Positions 24,507 through 32,880 of a stretch of 64,000 nucleotides of DNA are shown piece by piece. Both the position numbers and the translations under genes were made by a program. The DNA is from Lawsonibacter celer (GTDB lineage: Bacteria > Bacillota > Clostridia > Oscillospirales > Oscillospiraceae). Location: positions 558,001 to 622,000 of the forward strand of contig NZ_JACOEA010000001.1 in assembly GCF_014281125.1 (NCBI RefSeq). Direction: 5' to 3'. Under the pieces are notes generated by a model. That model was not told the DNA's origin and searched no databases. It saw only the letters and a list, made by a program, of their open reading frames with translations. Numbering within the stretch: position 1 is the first letter of the stretch; each line of letters begins with the position of its first letter.

Positions 24507-24884
24507 TTACACTTCGGCCATCCAAAGGCCGTGGAGATTGCAGTAGGCATAGACCGCGACCGGCTTTTCACTGCCGATCCGGAACTCCACCTCAGGCGCG
24601 TCACCGGGATTCAAGGCCTTGCGCTGACCGCCGTTTTCCGTCTGGAGGTACACCCACTGGATGCTGTGCTCCGGAATCATGGGATGGGGCACGGAGCCGA
24701 CGGAAACATGGACCACGCCGTCCTTCACCGCAACAACAGGCAGGTGCTTTTCACCGCTGGCTTCCACCGTGTTGGGAACCAGGGCTTCCATCTTTTCACC
24801 GCAGCAGACCACAGGAACGCCTGCGTCATGGATCATGCCGATGAGGTTGCCGCAGTGCCGGCAGATATAAAATTTCGTTTTCAT
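24507..24884 (-). CDS. dfx: Desulfoferrodoxin (superoxide reductase)
   Basis: This enzyme reduces superoxide to hydrogen peroxide in anaerobes without making oxygen. The 125-residue protein has an N-terminal desulforedoxin domain with Fe ligands in ICRHCG (Cys 8, 11) and VCCG (Cys 27, 28), and a superoxide-reductase domain with HP-M (about 67), EHSIQWVYLQT (72-82) and CNLHGLW (about 114-120) providing the His4Cys site. It is thus a 2Fe-SOR of normal length. Rubrerythrin, encoded 15 bp upstream, would remove the peroxide formed, so the pair acts as one pathway. Confidence 0.96.
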   Translation of the reverse strand: MKTKFYICRHCGNLIGMIHDAGVPVVCCGEKMEALVPNTVEASGEKHLPVVAVKDGVVHVSVGSVPHPMIPEHSIQWVYLQTENGGQRKALNPGDAPEVEFRIGSEKPVAVYAYCNLHGLWMAEV

Positions 24885-24899
24885 GATAAAAGCCTCCTA

Positions 24900-25553
24900 T
24901 CAATAATTTTCTTTCCGAACTTCAAAGTAGCTCTGGGGATGCTTGCACACGGGGCACACGTCGGGCGCCTTAGTGCCAACCACAATGTGGCCGCAATTGC
25001 GGCACTCCCAAATCTGCACATCGCTCTTTTCAAAGACAGCCTTGGTCTCCACGTTCTTCAGCAGGGCACGATAGCGTTCCTCATGGCTCTTCTCGATGGC
25101 CGCCACGCCGCGGAACTGCTCCGCCAGATCGTGGAAGCCCTCCTCATCTGCCTCACGGGCCATACGGGCATACATATCGGTCCACTCCGCATTCTCACCC
25201 TCGGCGGCATGGAGCAGATTCTCAGCGGTCTCCCCCAGTTCGCCCAGTGCTTTAAACCACAGCTTGGCATGTTCCTTTTCATTCTCCGCAGTCTGAAGGA
25301 ACAGGGCCGCAATCTGCTCAAACCCCTGCTTTTTTGCCACCGAGGCAAAGTAAGTATATTTATTGCGTGCCTGCGATTCGCCGGCGAAGGCCTCCCAGAG
25401 GTTCTTTTCCGTCTTTGTGCCTGCATAGGGACTCTTGGGCTCCTCAACCTTTACAAAGGCGCTGGCGGGCTGCTTGCATACGGGGCAGGTGAAATCAGCG
25501 GACAGGGGACCTTCGTGGACGTAACCACAGACAGAACATTTCCATTTTTCCAT
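24900..25553 (-). CDS. Rubrerythrin with rubredoxin domains at both ends
   Basis: Rubrerythrins reduce hydrogen peroxide at a diiron site using electrons from a rubredoxin domain. This 217-residue protein has a rubredoxin-like domain at the N-terminus (CSVCGY about 6-11, CPVCK about 23-27), the diiron four-helix bundle (E-x2-ArnK near 58-64, ENEKEH near 90-95, [18 protein letters not shown]), and a second rubredoxin-like domain at the C-terminus (CRNCGH about 183-188, CPVCKHP near 198-204). Ordinary rubrerythrins have only the C-terminal one. The double-ended arrangement is found in some clostridial rubrerythrins. It follows a DUF134-NifX gene and precedes desulfoferrodoxin. Confidence 0.93.
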   Translation of the reverse strand: MEKWKCSVCGYVHEGPLSADFTCPVCKQPASAFVKVEEPKSPYAGTKTEKNLWEAFAGESQARNKYTYFASVAKKQGFEQIAALFLQTAENEKEHAKLWFKALGELGETAENLLHAAEGENAEWTDMYARMAREADEEGFHDLAEQFRGVAAIEKSHEERYRALLKNVETKAVFEKSDVQIWECRNCGHIVVGTKAPDVCPVCKHPQSYFEVRKENY

Positions 25554-25621
25554 ATTTTTCCCTCCAATAAATTGATTTTTAGTCTCAGCCTGGATTCCAG
25601 ACTGCTGCTAACAAAAATAAA

Positions 25622-26413
25622 TTATGTGCCGCAGGGGTGCTCGCCGCAGCCGTGTTCCCCACAGGTATGGCCATGACTGTGCCCGTGCCCCTCCTCGTGA
25701 TGGCTGCACGCTGCATCGGGATCAAAGTGAAGGTTCCCCTGCAGCAGGGCCTCCACCGCCTGATCCGCGTTCCCCGATACACCGCCGTAAACTTGAATGG
25801 AAGCCGCATCCAGCGCACTGCGGGCTCCGCCTCCAATTCCACCGCAGATCAGGGTATCTACCTGCTGGTCCCGCAGAAATCCGGCCAGAGCACCGTGACC
25901 GCTGCCGTTGGTATCCACTACAGCGCAGGCAGCTACCTTACCCTGTTCTACTTCATAGATTTTAAAGTGTTCCGTATGGCCAAAATGCTGAAATACCTGG
26001 CCATTTTCATAGGTGACTGCGATTTTCATGGGTTCCCCTCCTGTTGGTTGTTGTCGTTTTGTTGTGCGGCACTCGGGATACTTTGGGCAGCCTGCACCGC
26101 CGCAGGTCGATTCTGTTCCGTCACAAAGCCGGTAGTTTCCCCCCTCAATCCGCAGCGGCAGGCCCTCCACCAGCATGTCCGCAATCTTTTTACGGGCGTC
26201 GGTATAGATCTGTTGCACTGAAGTCCGGGCGATCTTCATATAGGCACCGCACTGTTCCTGGGAAAGCCCCTCTTTATCAATCAGACGCAGCGCCTCGTAC
26301 TCGTCAACCCCTAAAATGACCGGCGGCTGATTCTCCGCCCCATTGGCAGGCAAAAACTCTGTATTTCTCGGAAGAGAACAGACCTTTCTGCATTTTCTTG
26401 GTCTGGGCAGCAT
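25622..26413 (-). CDS. DUF134 DNA-binding domain fused to NifX/NifB-type cofactor-binding domain
   Basis: The ATG at 26413 has AAGGGGTGAG upstream and gives the DUF134 start MLPRPRKCRKV. Residues 1-100 form the DUF134 helix-turn-helix (GLSQEQCGAYMKIARTSVQQ near 50-69). Cysteines follow (CGGAGCPKYPEC). Residues 128-230 match the dinitrogenase iron-molybdenum cofactor domain (MKIAVTYENGQVFQHFGHTE). The C-terminal 30 residues are rich in His and Cys, suggesting metal binding. Such fusions occur in anaerobes and may act as metal- or Fe-S-responsive regulators. Leading an oxygen-defence operon supports that, but the function is inferred. Confidence 0.82.
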   Translation of the reverse strand: MLPRPRKCRKVCSLPRNTEFLPANGAENQPPVILGVDEYEALRLIDKEGLSQEQCGAYMKIARTSVQQIYTDARKKIADMLVEGLPLRIEGGNYRLCDGTESTCGGAGCPKYPECRTTKRQQPTGGEPMKIAVTYENGQVFQHFGHTEHFKIYEVEQGKVAACAVVDTNGSGHGALAGFLRDQQVDTLICGGIGGGARSALDAASIQVYGGVSGNADQAVEALLQGNLHFDPDAACSHHEEGHGHSHGHTCGEHGCGEHPCGT

Positions 26414-26454
26414 GCTCACCCCTTGTATTTTTGACATATGCCACTTATGCTTCT

Positions 26455-26482
26455 ATTATATTCTCTTTCCGAAATCTGTCAA
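26455..26482 (-). promoter_or_regulatory. Promoter of the DUF134-rubrerythrin-desulfoferrodoxin operon
   Basis: On the minus strand consensus TTGACA (26482-26477) and TATAAT (26460-26455) are 16 bp apart. The following GGCATATGTC region before the ATG could be an operator; this is speculative. Confidence 0.8.
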
Positions 26483-26509
26483 GGGGATAGTTGGAAAACC
26501 CCAAAAAGC

Positions 26510-26535
26510 GCTGACCAGACACAGGCCCGGTCAGC
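26510..26535 (-). terminator. Terminator of the short GMP synthase gene
   Basis: On the minus strand GCTGACC and GGTCAGC form a stem followed by GCTTTTTGG, shortly after the stop at 26546. Confidence 0.75.
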
Positions 26536-26545
26536 TCTTTATAAA

Positions 26546-27835
26546 TTATTCCCACTCGATTGTGCCAGTCGGCTTGGGCGTCAGGTCATAGAGGACTCGG
26601 TTGATCCCCTTCACCTCGCTGGTAATGCGCGCGGTGATCTTCTGCAGCAGAGCAAACGGCACGTCCTCCACCGTGGCCGTCATGGCGTCCACAGTATTGA
26701 CCGCCCGCAGGATACAGGGCCACTCGTCAGCGCGCTTTCCGTCGCGCACGCCCACAGACTTCAGGTCGGGCACCACGGTAAAATACTGCCATACCTTGCC
26801 CTCCAGGCCGTTTTCGGCAAACTCTTCCCGCAGGATGGCGTCGGCCTCCCGCACCGCCTCCAGCCGGTCGCGGGTGATAGCCCCCAGGCAACGCACCCCC
26901 AGGCCCGGGCCGGGGAAGGGCTGGCGGTAGACCATGGAGTCGGGCAGGCCCAGGGCCTTGCCGCAGGCGCGCACCTCGTCCTTGAAGAGCATCTTCAGGG
27001 GCTCTACCAGCTCAAAGTCCAGGTCCTCGGGCAGGCCGCCCACGTTGTGGTGGCTCTTGACCGCCTTGACGGTCTTGGTGCCCGACTCGATGATGTCCGG
27101 ATAGATGGTGCCCTGGCCCAGGAAGGCGATGCCGTCCAGCTTGCGGGCCTCCTCCTCGAACACCCGGATGAATTCCGCGCCGATAATCTTCCGCTTGGCC
27201 TCCGGGTCGGCCACGCCGGAGAGCTTGTCCAGAAAACGGTCCACCGCGTCCACATAGATCAGATTGGCGTCCATTTCGTCCCGGAACACCCGGACCACCT
27301 GCTCCGGCTCTCCCTTGCGCAGCAGGCCGTGGTTCACATGCACACAGGTGAGCTGTTTGCCCACCGCCTTGATGAGCAGCGCCGCCACCACAGAGGAGTC
27401 CACCCCGCCGGAGAGGGCCAGCAGCACCTTTTTGTCCCCGACCTGCCGGCGGATGAGCTCCACCTGGTCTGCAATAAAGTTCTCCATGTTCCAATTGGCC
27501 TGGGCGCCGCACACGCCGAAAACGAAATTGCGCAGCGCTTCCATGCGCTCCGCCTCATCCGCCGGCCAGGGCTTGTCCCCCTTGTGGTCGGCCAGAAGCA
27601 CCGGGACCGGCGCGTTGTAGATTTCCTTCGCCGCATCAATCTCCACGCCGTCCACTACGCGGTTGGGGCCTCCGTTGAGGATAATGCCCTTCACATTAGG
27701 CAGGGCGGCCAGCTCTGTTGCGGTAATATCATGGGGATAGATTTCACTGTAGACGCCCAGGGCTCGAATTTCACGGGCCAGGCGGGGATTTTCCTCGCTG
27801 CCCAGATCCAGTATCAGAATCATGTCCTGCTTCAT
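26546..27835 (-). CDS. GMP synthase paralogue with a truncated, non-catalytic glutaminase part
   Basis: GMP synthases amidate XMP with ATP and ammonia drawn from glutamine. This 429-residue protein has the complete synthetase half: P-loop [10 protein letters not shown] (near 143-152), [33 protein letters not shown] and the C-terminal dimer domain ending GTIEWE. The N-terminal glutaminase half is cut to about 110 residues. The stretch that should hold the nucleophile Cys (GICYG) and the catalytic His-Glu pair is missing. It should therefore depend on free ammonia or an outside glutaminase. A full-length GMP synthase is encoded at 33709-35250. The start has AGGAGGAACTGCA upstream. Confidence 0.88.
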   Translation of the reverse strand: MKQDMILILDLGSEENPRLAREIRALGVYSEIYPHDITATELAALPNVKGIILNGGPNRVVDGVEIDAAKEIYNAPVPVLLADHKGDKPWPADEAERMEALRNFVFGVCGAQANWNMENFIADQVELIRRQVGDKKVLLALSGGVDSSVVAALLIKAVGKQLTCVHVNHGLLRKGEPEQVVRVFRDEMDANLIYVDAVDRFLDKLSGVADPEAKRKIIGAEFIRVFEEEARKLDGIAFLGQGTIYPDIIESGTKTVKAVKSHHNVGGLPEDLDFELVEPLKMLFKDEVRACGKALGLPDSMVYRQPFPGPGLGVRCLGAITRDRLEAVREADAILREEFAENGLEGKVWQYFTVVPDLKSVGVRDGKRADEWPCILRAVNTVDAMTATVEDVPFALLQKITARITSEVKGINRVLYDLTPKPTGTIEWE

Positions 27836-27922
27836 TGCAGTTCCTCCTGTTCATTGGTATAGGATATCCTACCATAGTTCGCCTTTTTTCGCAAGACACA
27901 CCCCAGCGGTCCAACCATTTCT

Positions 27923-29017
27923 TTAATGGTCGGACTTCAGCCCTGCGCCGCACATGGTGATCAGGCAGTCGGAAATCGGGCCGTGTAGGCGGCGGTAGTG
28001 CTGGTAGGCAGCATAGTTGGCCGCTGTGGTGTGCTCACAGTAAATGCCCTGTCTGGCCAGTGCGGCCCGGGCCTCCAGAATGCCTTCCTCCGGCACCTGA
28101 ATCATCTGTACATGATAGCGATAGATGTACTCCAGTATCTCAGCCCCCCGCATAGGCACGCCGATGGCGATTCCCTCCGCCAAGGTGGGCTGGGGCTGTA
28201 CCCGCGCCGGCTGGGCGGCGTGCTGCTCCACCGCCTTTGCAAAAGGCGCGCAGCGCTCGCTCTGGATGGCGACCAGCTGGGGCATGCGGGAAATGGCCCC
28301 GCCGGCGAGCAGCTCCTCCAGCGCCTTGATCACGCCGAGGAACAGCGTGCCGTTGCCCAGGGGCACAAACAGGTACTCCGGGATGCGGTGCAGCTGCTCA
28401 TAGGTCTCATAAATATAGGTTTTGGTACCTTCATAAAAGAAGGGGTTGTACACATGGCTGGCATAGTACCTGCCCCCTTCCCTCACCGCTGCCCGGCAGA
28501 CGTCCGCGCAGTGGTCCCGGCTGCCCTCAATCACATGAATCGCCGCTCCGTGGGCCTGGATCATGTCGATCTTTTTGGGGGAAGTACCCTCCGGCACATA
28601 GATGTCACAGCGGATGCCCGCCCGTCCGCAGTAAGCCGCCACGCTGTTCCCCGCGTTGCCGCTGCTATCCTGGAGCACGGCGTCCACGCCGATGGACTTG
28701 CAGTGGGCAATCAGGACCGCCGCGCCTCGGTCCTTATAGGACAGTGTAGGCATGAGGTAGTCCAGCTTCAGCATTACATCCCCGTCCAGCGGGATGATGG
28801 GGGTCATCCCCTCCCCCAGTGTTACCTGCTTCCAGGCGTCGTCCTCCAGCGGGAGGAATGCCCGATAGCGGAACAGACTCCAGGTGTCCCGGTCAATGAG
28901 GGACTCGTCGAACTTCGGCGCCTGAAAATCCAGCTTCCACAGGCCGCCGCAGCTGCAGGCCGCCTGTCTGGTGCGGGTGCTCTCCCGTTTTCCGCATTTG
29001 GAGCAGACAAATTCCAT
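27923..29017 (-). CDS. Threonine synthase-like PLP-dependent enzyme
   Basis: The 364-residue protein is a fold-type II PLP enzyme. It has an N-terminal zinc-ribbon-like segment (CSKCGK ... CSCGG), the PLP lysine in SYKDRGA (about residue 95), the phosphate loop SSGNAGNS (about 118-125) and a serine/glycine-rich end (MCGAGLKSDH). It is shorter than typical ThrC and could instead be a related lyase or synthase such as a threonine dehydratase-like enzyme. The ATG at 29017 overlaps the stop of the RidA gene (TGATG) with GGAGG upstream, so the two are coupled. RidA removes reactive enamine/imine intermediates released by such PLP enzymes, which fits the pairing. Confidence 0.8.
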   Translation of the reverse strand: MEFVCSKCGKRESTRTRQAACSCGGLWKLDFQAPKFDESLIDRDTWSLFRYRAFLPLEDDAWKQVTLGEGMTPIIPLDGDVMLKLDYLMPTLSYKDRGAAVLIAHCKSIGVDAVLQDSSGNAGNSVAAYCGRAGIRCDIYVPEGTSPKKIDMIQAHGAAIHVIEGSRDHCADVCRAAVREGGRYYASHVYNPFFYEGTKTYIYETYEQLHRIPEYLFVPLGNGTLFLGVIKALEELLAGGAISRMPQLVAIQSERCAPFAKAVEQHAAQPARVQPQPTLAEGIAIGVPMRGAEILEYIYRYHVQMIQVPEEGILEARAALARQGIYCEHTTAANYAAYQHYRRLHGPISDCLITMCGAGLKSDH

Positions 29018-29397
29018 CACTTCCTCACCTCCGCAACCGCTTCGATTTCAACCAGACAGCCAAAGTGCAGGGACGCTGCCGGCACCACAATCCGCGCGGG
29101 CCGGTGCGGGCCGAAGTAATCGGCATATACCCGGTTGATCTGGTCCCAATGGGCAATATCCGTCACATAGACTCGGCACTGCACCACATCCTCACGGCCG
29201 CAGCCCGCCTCACGAAGCACCCGGTCCAGATTGGCCAGGGCCTGCTCCATATGGGCCTCCACACCCCCCTGGGGCAGCTCCCTGGTATCCGGGTCCAGGG
29301 ACAGCTGTCCAGACACAAAAAGCAGCCCATTGGAAATTACGCCAGGGGAATAATGGCCGCCGTTCGGGGCCCTGTATTCCGGTTCCACCCGTTTCAA
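29017..29397 (-). CDS. ridA: RidA-family enamine/imine deaminase
   Basis: RidA hydrolyses 2-aminoacrylate and similar intermediates to keto acids. I chose a TTG start at 29397 because GGGGGAGG lies at ideal spacing, giving 126 residues (MKRVEPEYRAPNGGHYSPGV), the usual family length; a longer ATG frame adds 25 residues not found in the family. Conserved segments are LLFVSGQLSLDP (about 25-36), NLDRVLREAGC and the end ARIVVPAASLHFGCLVEIEA. It is translationally coupled to the downstream PLP enzyme. Confidence 0.88.
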   Translation of the reverse strand: MKRVEPEYRAPNGGHYSPGVISNGLLFVSGQLSLDPDTRELPQGGVEAHMEQALANLDRVLREAGCGREDVVQCRVYVTDIAHWDQINRVYADYFGPHRPARIVVPAASLHFGCLVEIEAVAEVRK

Positions 29398-29483
29398 GGT
29401 TGGTTCGCCTCCCCCAAAATTGCAGTTTACACACGTTTCCCCTATGATATCATACTTCCTCCCACCCCACAAGAGGCGCGTTC

Positions 29484-30842
29484 CTACCCCTTTCCCAGGC
29501 GCTTCCGAAGGGCCCGGCAGAGCAGCCCCGCCCCGAGCCCCAGCAGCGCCGGGCAGATCCAGCCCAGCCCCAGAGAGAAGAACGGGAGAATCCGTTCCGC
29601 CGCCGCCACCAGCCTATCCAGCCGTAGGAAGGCCCGCGTCCCCGCCGGCAGGGCCTGAAACAGGTCGAAAATGGCCGCCGCCAGCGTAAATACCGTGACC
29701 AGGCGGTAGACCAGAGGATCGTTCCCCCAGAGCCTCCCAAAGAGCGCCAGGAGAATCAGCGTAATCGCCAGCGGGTAGAGAAACAGGAGCACCGGAAGGG
29801 AATAGGCAATAATGGCGTTCAGGCCCAAGTTGGCGATCAGGAGGGAGACCACGCAGAACAGCACCGCCCAAGCCCGGTATGATGGTCCGCCCGGAAACAG
29901 GGCCGCGAAGGCCTCTCCACAGCTGGTAATCAGGCCCACTGCCGTCTTGAGGCAGGCCAAAATCACAGCCGCGGCCAGAATCAGCATCCCGATCCGGCCG
30001 AAATAGTGCCCGGCGATTACCGCCAGGGTCTCTCCCCCGTTTGCAGCCAGTGGGTAGATGCCCCTGCTCTCCACCCCTGCCAGGGTGACCGCCAGATAGA
30101 TCACCGCCATCAGCGTGCAGCTGAACACCCCCGCCCGCACCGTATTGCCGGCCACCGCTCCGGGCTCCGTAACACCCAGTGCGCGCACCACGTGAACCAC
30201 CACGATGCCGAAGGCCAAACCGGCCAGCGCATCCATAGTGTGGTACCCCTCCAAAAAGCCCTTGAAGAAGGCTCCCGAGGCATAGGTGGCCTCCGGCACA
30301 ATCGCGTTGATTTCCCCCATGGGCCGCACCAGAGCCGTTATCACCAGCACCCCAAGGGTCAGCAGGAAAACCGGGTTGAGTACCTTCCCCACCCAGGTGA
30401 GGATTTTACCCGGCCGCAGGGAAAAGAAGAGCACCAAGGCGAAAAAGACCAGCGTAAATATTCCTAAAAGGACGCGCAGGTCCGCCCACTCCGTCAGCAT
30501 CGGCGCAATACCTACCTCAAAGGACACGGTGGCGCACCGCGGAATGGCAAAAAAGGGTCCGATCGTCAAATAGAGGGCACAGGTAAAGAAGGTTCCATAC
30601 CGCTTTCCTACCCGGCTGCTCAGATCAGCCACGCCCTCGCTGCGGCTAATCCCCAGGGCCGCCACACCCAGAAGCGGGAGCCCCACGCCGGTGATCAGAA
30701 AGCCGGCCACTGCCTGCCACACATTGCGTCCGGCCATCTGTCCCATATGCACCGGGAAAATCAGATTCCCAGCCCCAAAGAACATGCCAAAAAGCATGCT
30801 GGTAATCGTAACCGTCTCTCTCCAAGTCAATCGCTTCTTCAA
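29484..30842 (-). CDS. brnQ: Branched-chain amino acid transporter BrnQ (LIVCS family)
   Basis: BrnQ imports leucine, isoleucine and valine with a cation gradient. The roughly 452-residue protein has 12 predicted membrane helices and the family start LTWRETVTITSMLFGMFFGA followed by GNLIFP. I chose the TTG at 30842 because AGGGGAG is properly placed; the ATG at 30869 nine codons earlier has no ribosome-binding site. The C-terminal residues after the last helix are short and basic. A 15-bp inverted repeat lies 57-116 bp upstream. The nearby T-box leuA gene suggests interest in branched-chain amino acids, but the two are not in one operon. Confidence 0.93.
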   Translation of the reverse strand: MKKRLTWRETVTITSMLFGMFFGAGNLIFPVHMGQMAGRNVWQAVAGFLITGVGLPLLGVAALGISRSEGVADLSSRVGKRYGTFFTCALYLTIGPFFAIPRCATVSFEVGIAPMLTEWADLRVLLGIFTLVFFALVLFFSLRPGKILTWVGKVLNPVFLLTLGVLVITALVRPMGEINAIVPEATYASGAFFKGFLEGYHTMDALAGLAFGIVVVHVVRALGVTEPGAVAGNTVRAGVFSCTLMAVIYLAVTLAGVESRGIYPLAANGGETLAVIAGHYFGRIGMLILAAAVILACLKTAVGLITSCGEAFAALFPGGPSYRAWAVLFCVVSLLIANLGLNAIIAYSLPVLLFLYPLAITLILLALFGRLWGNDPLVYRLVTVFTLAAAIFDLFQALPAGTRAFLRLDRLVAAAERILPFFSLGLGWICPALLGLGAGLLCRALRKRLGKG

Positions 30843-30898
30843 CGCTCCGCTCCCCTCTTTTTCGCCCATGGTTCTTAATCAAGCGCTTGGACGACAAA

Positions 30899-30958
30899 GC
30901 CTCCTCATATTTCCCATCAAATTCAAAGGAGCTTGGCTGCACTGAAATATGAGGAGGC
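30899..30958. repeat. 15-bp perfect inverted repeat ahead of brnQ
   Basis: GCCTCCTCATATTTC (30899-30913) and GAAATATGAGGAGGC (30944-30958) are exact complements separated by 30 bp. In the brnQ transcript this would be a stable stem containing GAGGAGG, about 60-115 nt before the start. It is either an RNA regulatory element or the ends of a small decayed insertion. Confidence 0.6.
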
Positions 30959-31070
30959 GGCTTCGGTCTTTTATTTTTCTAGTGATACCACAAACATGAA
31001 GCGTTTCGTGGTATATTGGCATCGTCCGCGGTTCCGCCCGCAGGGCGGGAGCGGATCGTGCCGGACAGTC

Positions 31071-31101
31071 GGTATAATAGCCGCTTTACGGCTATTATAC
31101 C
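31071..31101. terminator. 13-bp hairpin between brnQ and the MATE relic
   Basis: GGTATAATAGCCG pairs with CGGCTATTATACC around CTTTA. There is no T-run, so terminator function is uncertain. The rest of 30960-31140 shows no gene. Confidence 0.45.
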
Positions 31102-31144
31102 ACGCAATGGAACTGTTTTCAACGCGCCGCGGAAAGCGGACGCT

Positions 31145-32140
31145 TTAATCCGCTTCAACGCAGAGCATCTTCCTCCAGACAATCAGATACATGGTAAGGT
31201 AGCAGGCGCTTGCGCTGATTACATGGGAAATGGTTTCTGCCAGAAACACTCCATTGACACCCAATCCGCCGACCCTGGGAAGGTGCAGGATCAAAAGCAC
31301 CATAATCAAGATTTTACGAAATGTGGAGAAGAAAATCGCCTCCTTTGACCTTCCCAGGGCAACAAAGGGAAATTGTCCGGCAAATTGGAAGGACTCCATC
31401 ACAAGGCAGAGGAAGAAAAGATGCATGCCCGGGATGCACGCCTCCAACAGTTCCGGCTCGCTGTTGAACAGCTGCATAAACGCGCCGGGAAACAGCATAA
31501 CAGCCGCCCACGCCAGGATGGTAAAGCCCAGGCACACAAGTGTCATGATTCAGATTCCCTGCTTAACCCTCCCATAGGCCTTCGCACCATAATTATAGCC
31601 CCGCACCGGCTGTGAGTCGCTGGTCAGCCCCGTCAGAGGCGTATACACAATCTCCCGAATGGATGTGAGCACGGTCATCACGCCCACATGCAGATCTCCG
31701 CCATACCGGGCCAGGAAGGCGTTGGAAACGATCTGCACCACACTGGTTGAGAGATACATAACAAATCCGGAAAGCCCCAGGGCAAGGATGCGCTTCAGAT
31801 ATTTTACGGAAATGCTCATGGCCCGGAAACTCAGGCGGAGCAGCGCCCGTTTCCCTGTGAGGAATTTGAGCACCCACGCCGCAGATACCCCTTGGGAAAG
31901 GATGGTAGCAAGGGCGGCTCCGGTTACCCCCATGTCAAGTCCGCAAATAAAAACCGAATCCAGGATGATATTCAGGACCGCACCGATGAGCACGGTACAC
32001 ATCCCTGTCCTGCCAAAGCCCTGGGCGTTGATAAAGCTGTTCATGCCAAGGCTGATCATGACAAATACGGTGCTGGCCGGATAGACGGTCAGATAAGAAG
32101 CCGCATAGGGCAGCGTCTGGACGCTGGCCCCGAACAGCTG
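31145..32140 (-). pseudogene. Broken MATE-family multidrug efflux transporter
   Basis: The translation matches MATE transporters from about residue 110 to the C-terminus: LFGASVQTLPYAASYL, SLGMNSFINAQGFGRTGM, SQPVRGYNYGAKAYGRVK. The N-terminal third is missing; at about 32145 the sequence changes to a divergent tetR gene. In addition an in-frame TGA at 31552-31550 interrupts the protein between GRVKQGI and IMTLVCLGFT, with no frame change, so one base substitution explains it. Two independent lesions mark it as a pseudogene. Confidence 0.85.
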
Positions 32141-32144
32141 AAGC

Positions 32145-32498
32145 ATGATGAACAAACACACAGAAAAACAGGAATATGTGCTGCAAATTGTGTTGCGGAC
32201 CTTTCTCTGGTATGGGTTCAAAAAAACCTCCATGGACGACATCGCCAAGGCCGCCGGGTTGACGCGCCAAGGCCTGTACTTTCATTACCGCAGCAAGGAT
32301 GAACTCCTGCGCGCTTGTGTGGAGAAGGCCCTTTTTGACGGTCATAGAGCGGTCCATCTTGCGTTGAGCGCCGCCCAGCTGCCGCTTGAAGAACGGCTTT
32401 ACCGCGCATTGGGCACCTGGTTTAGCGGCTATGTGGGATTGTTTACCCCTGAGCTGATTTCTAACTGGGAATTCCACTGCAGCAGAGTCATGGGATAA
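32145..32498 (+). pseudogene. Truncated TetR-family regulator
   Basis: The first 50 residues are a normal TetR DNA-binding domain (TSMDDIAKAAGLTRQGLYFHYR, helix-turn-helix near 28-47). The frame stops at 117 residues, where 190 or so are usual. Codons after the stop continue plausibly (ALEQSNALSRQKL) before further stops, so the ligand domain has decayed. It overlaps the point where the MATE relic loses its N-terminus, head to head with it. A short functional DNA-binding protein cannot be fully excluded. Confidence 0.75.
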
Positions 32499-32642
32499 GC
32501 GTTGGAGCAGAGCAATGCCCTATCCCGTCAAAAGCTAATGACAGTATGTTAGATGCCTCGGACTTGTATTCAAAGGCTGCGGCGGAAATTCTCTATATCT
32601 GCAGTCAAAAATGGAAACACACTTTCTTCAGCCATTCGGTGA

Positions 32643-32880
32643 TTATTGCAATGAGTCCTCCTGGATATAGCGGAGGTATGGCGTTAGATATTCCGGTGTC
32701 ACTGGATACAGTTCCCCGACGGGACAGGCCCGGAGTCTTGCAACGACGGCCTCTGCGTTCGGCTGGAAATAGGTCCGAAACTACTTGTTCATATACTCCA
32801 CGCTTTCGGAAAGCAGATCGGCAGCCGTCTCATAGTGCAGATAGAATGTGGAGCGGTTGACAACCGCCGAGGAGGACATC
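32643..32880 (-). pseudogene. Second TetR-family fragment
   Basis: On the minus strand VNRSTFYLHYETAADLLSES is the end of a TetR helix-turn-helix. It continues VEYMNK, an in-frame TAG, then FRTYFQPNAEAVVARLRACP and onwards to a TAA at 32643. The fragment lacks the start of the DNA-binding domain, which is replaced by a membrane-protein fragment upstream in the same frame. It is a relic from deletion and fusion. Confidence 0.7.

Noticed and set aside
31550..31552. Selenocysteine at the TGA in the MATE gene
   Set aside because: No bacterial SECIS-like hairpin is evident after it, MATE proteins are not selenoproteins, and the gene also lacks its N-terminus.
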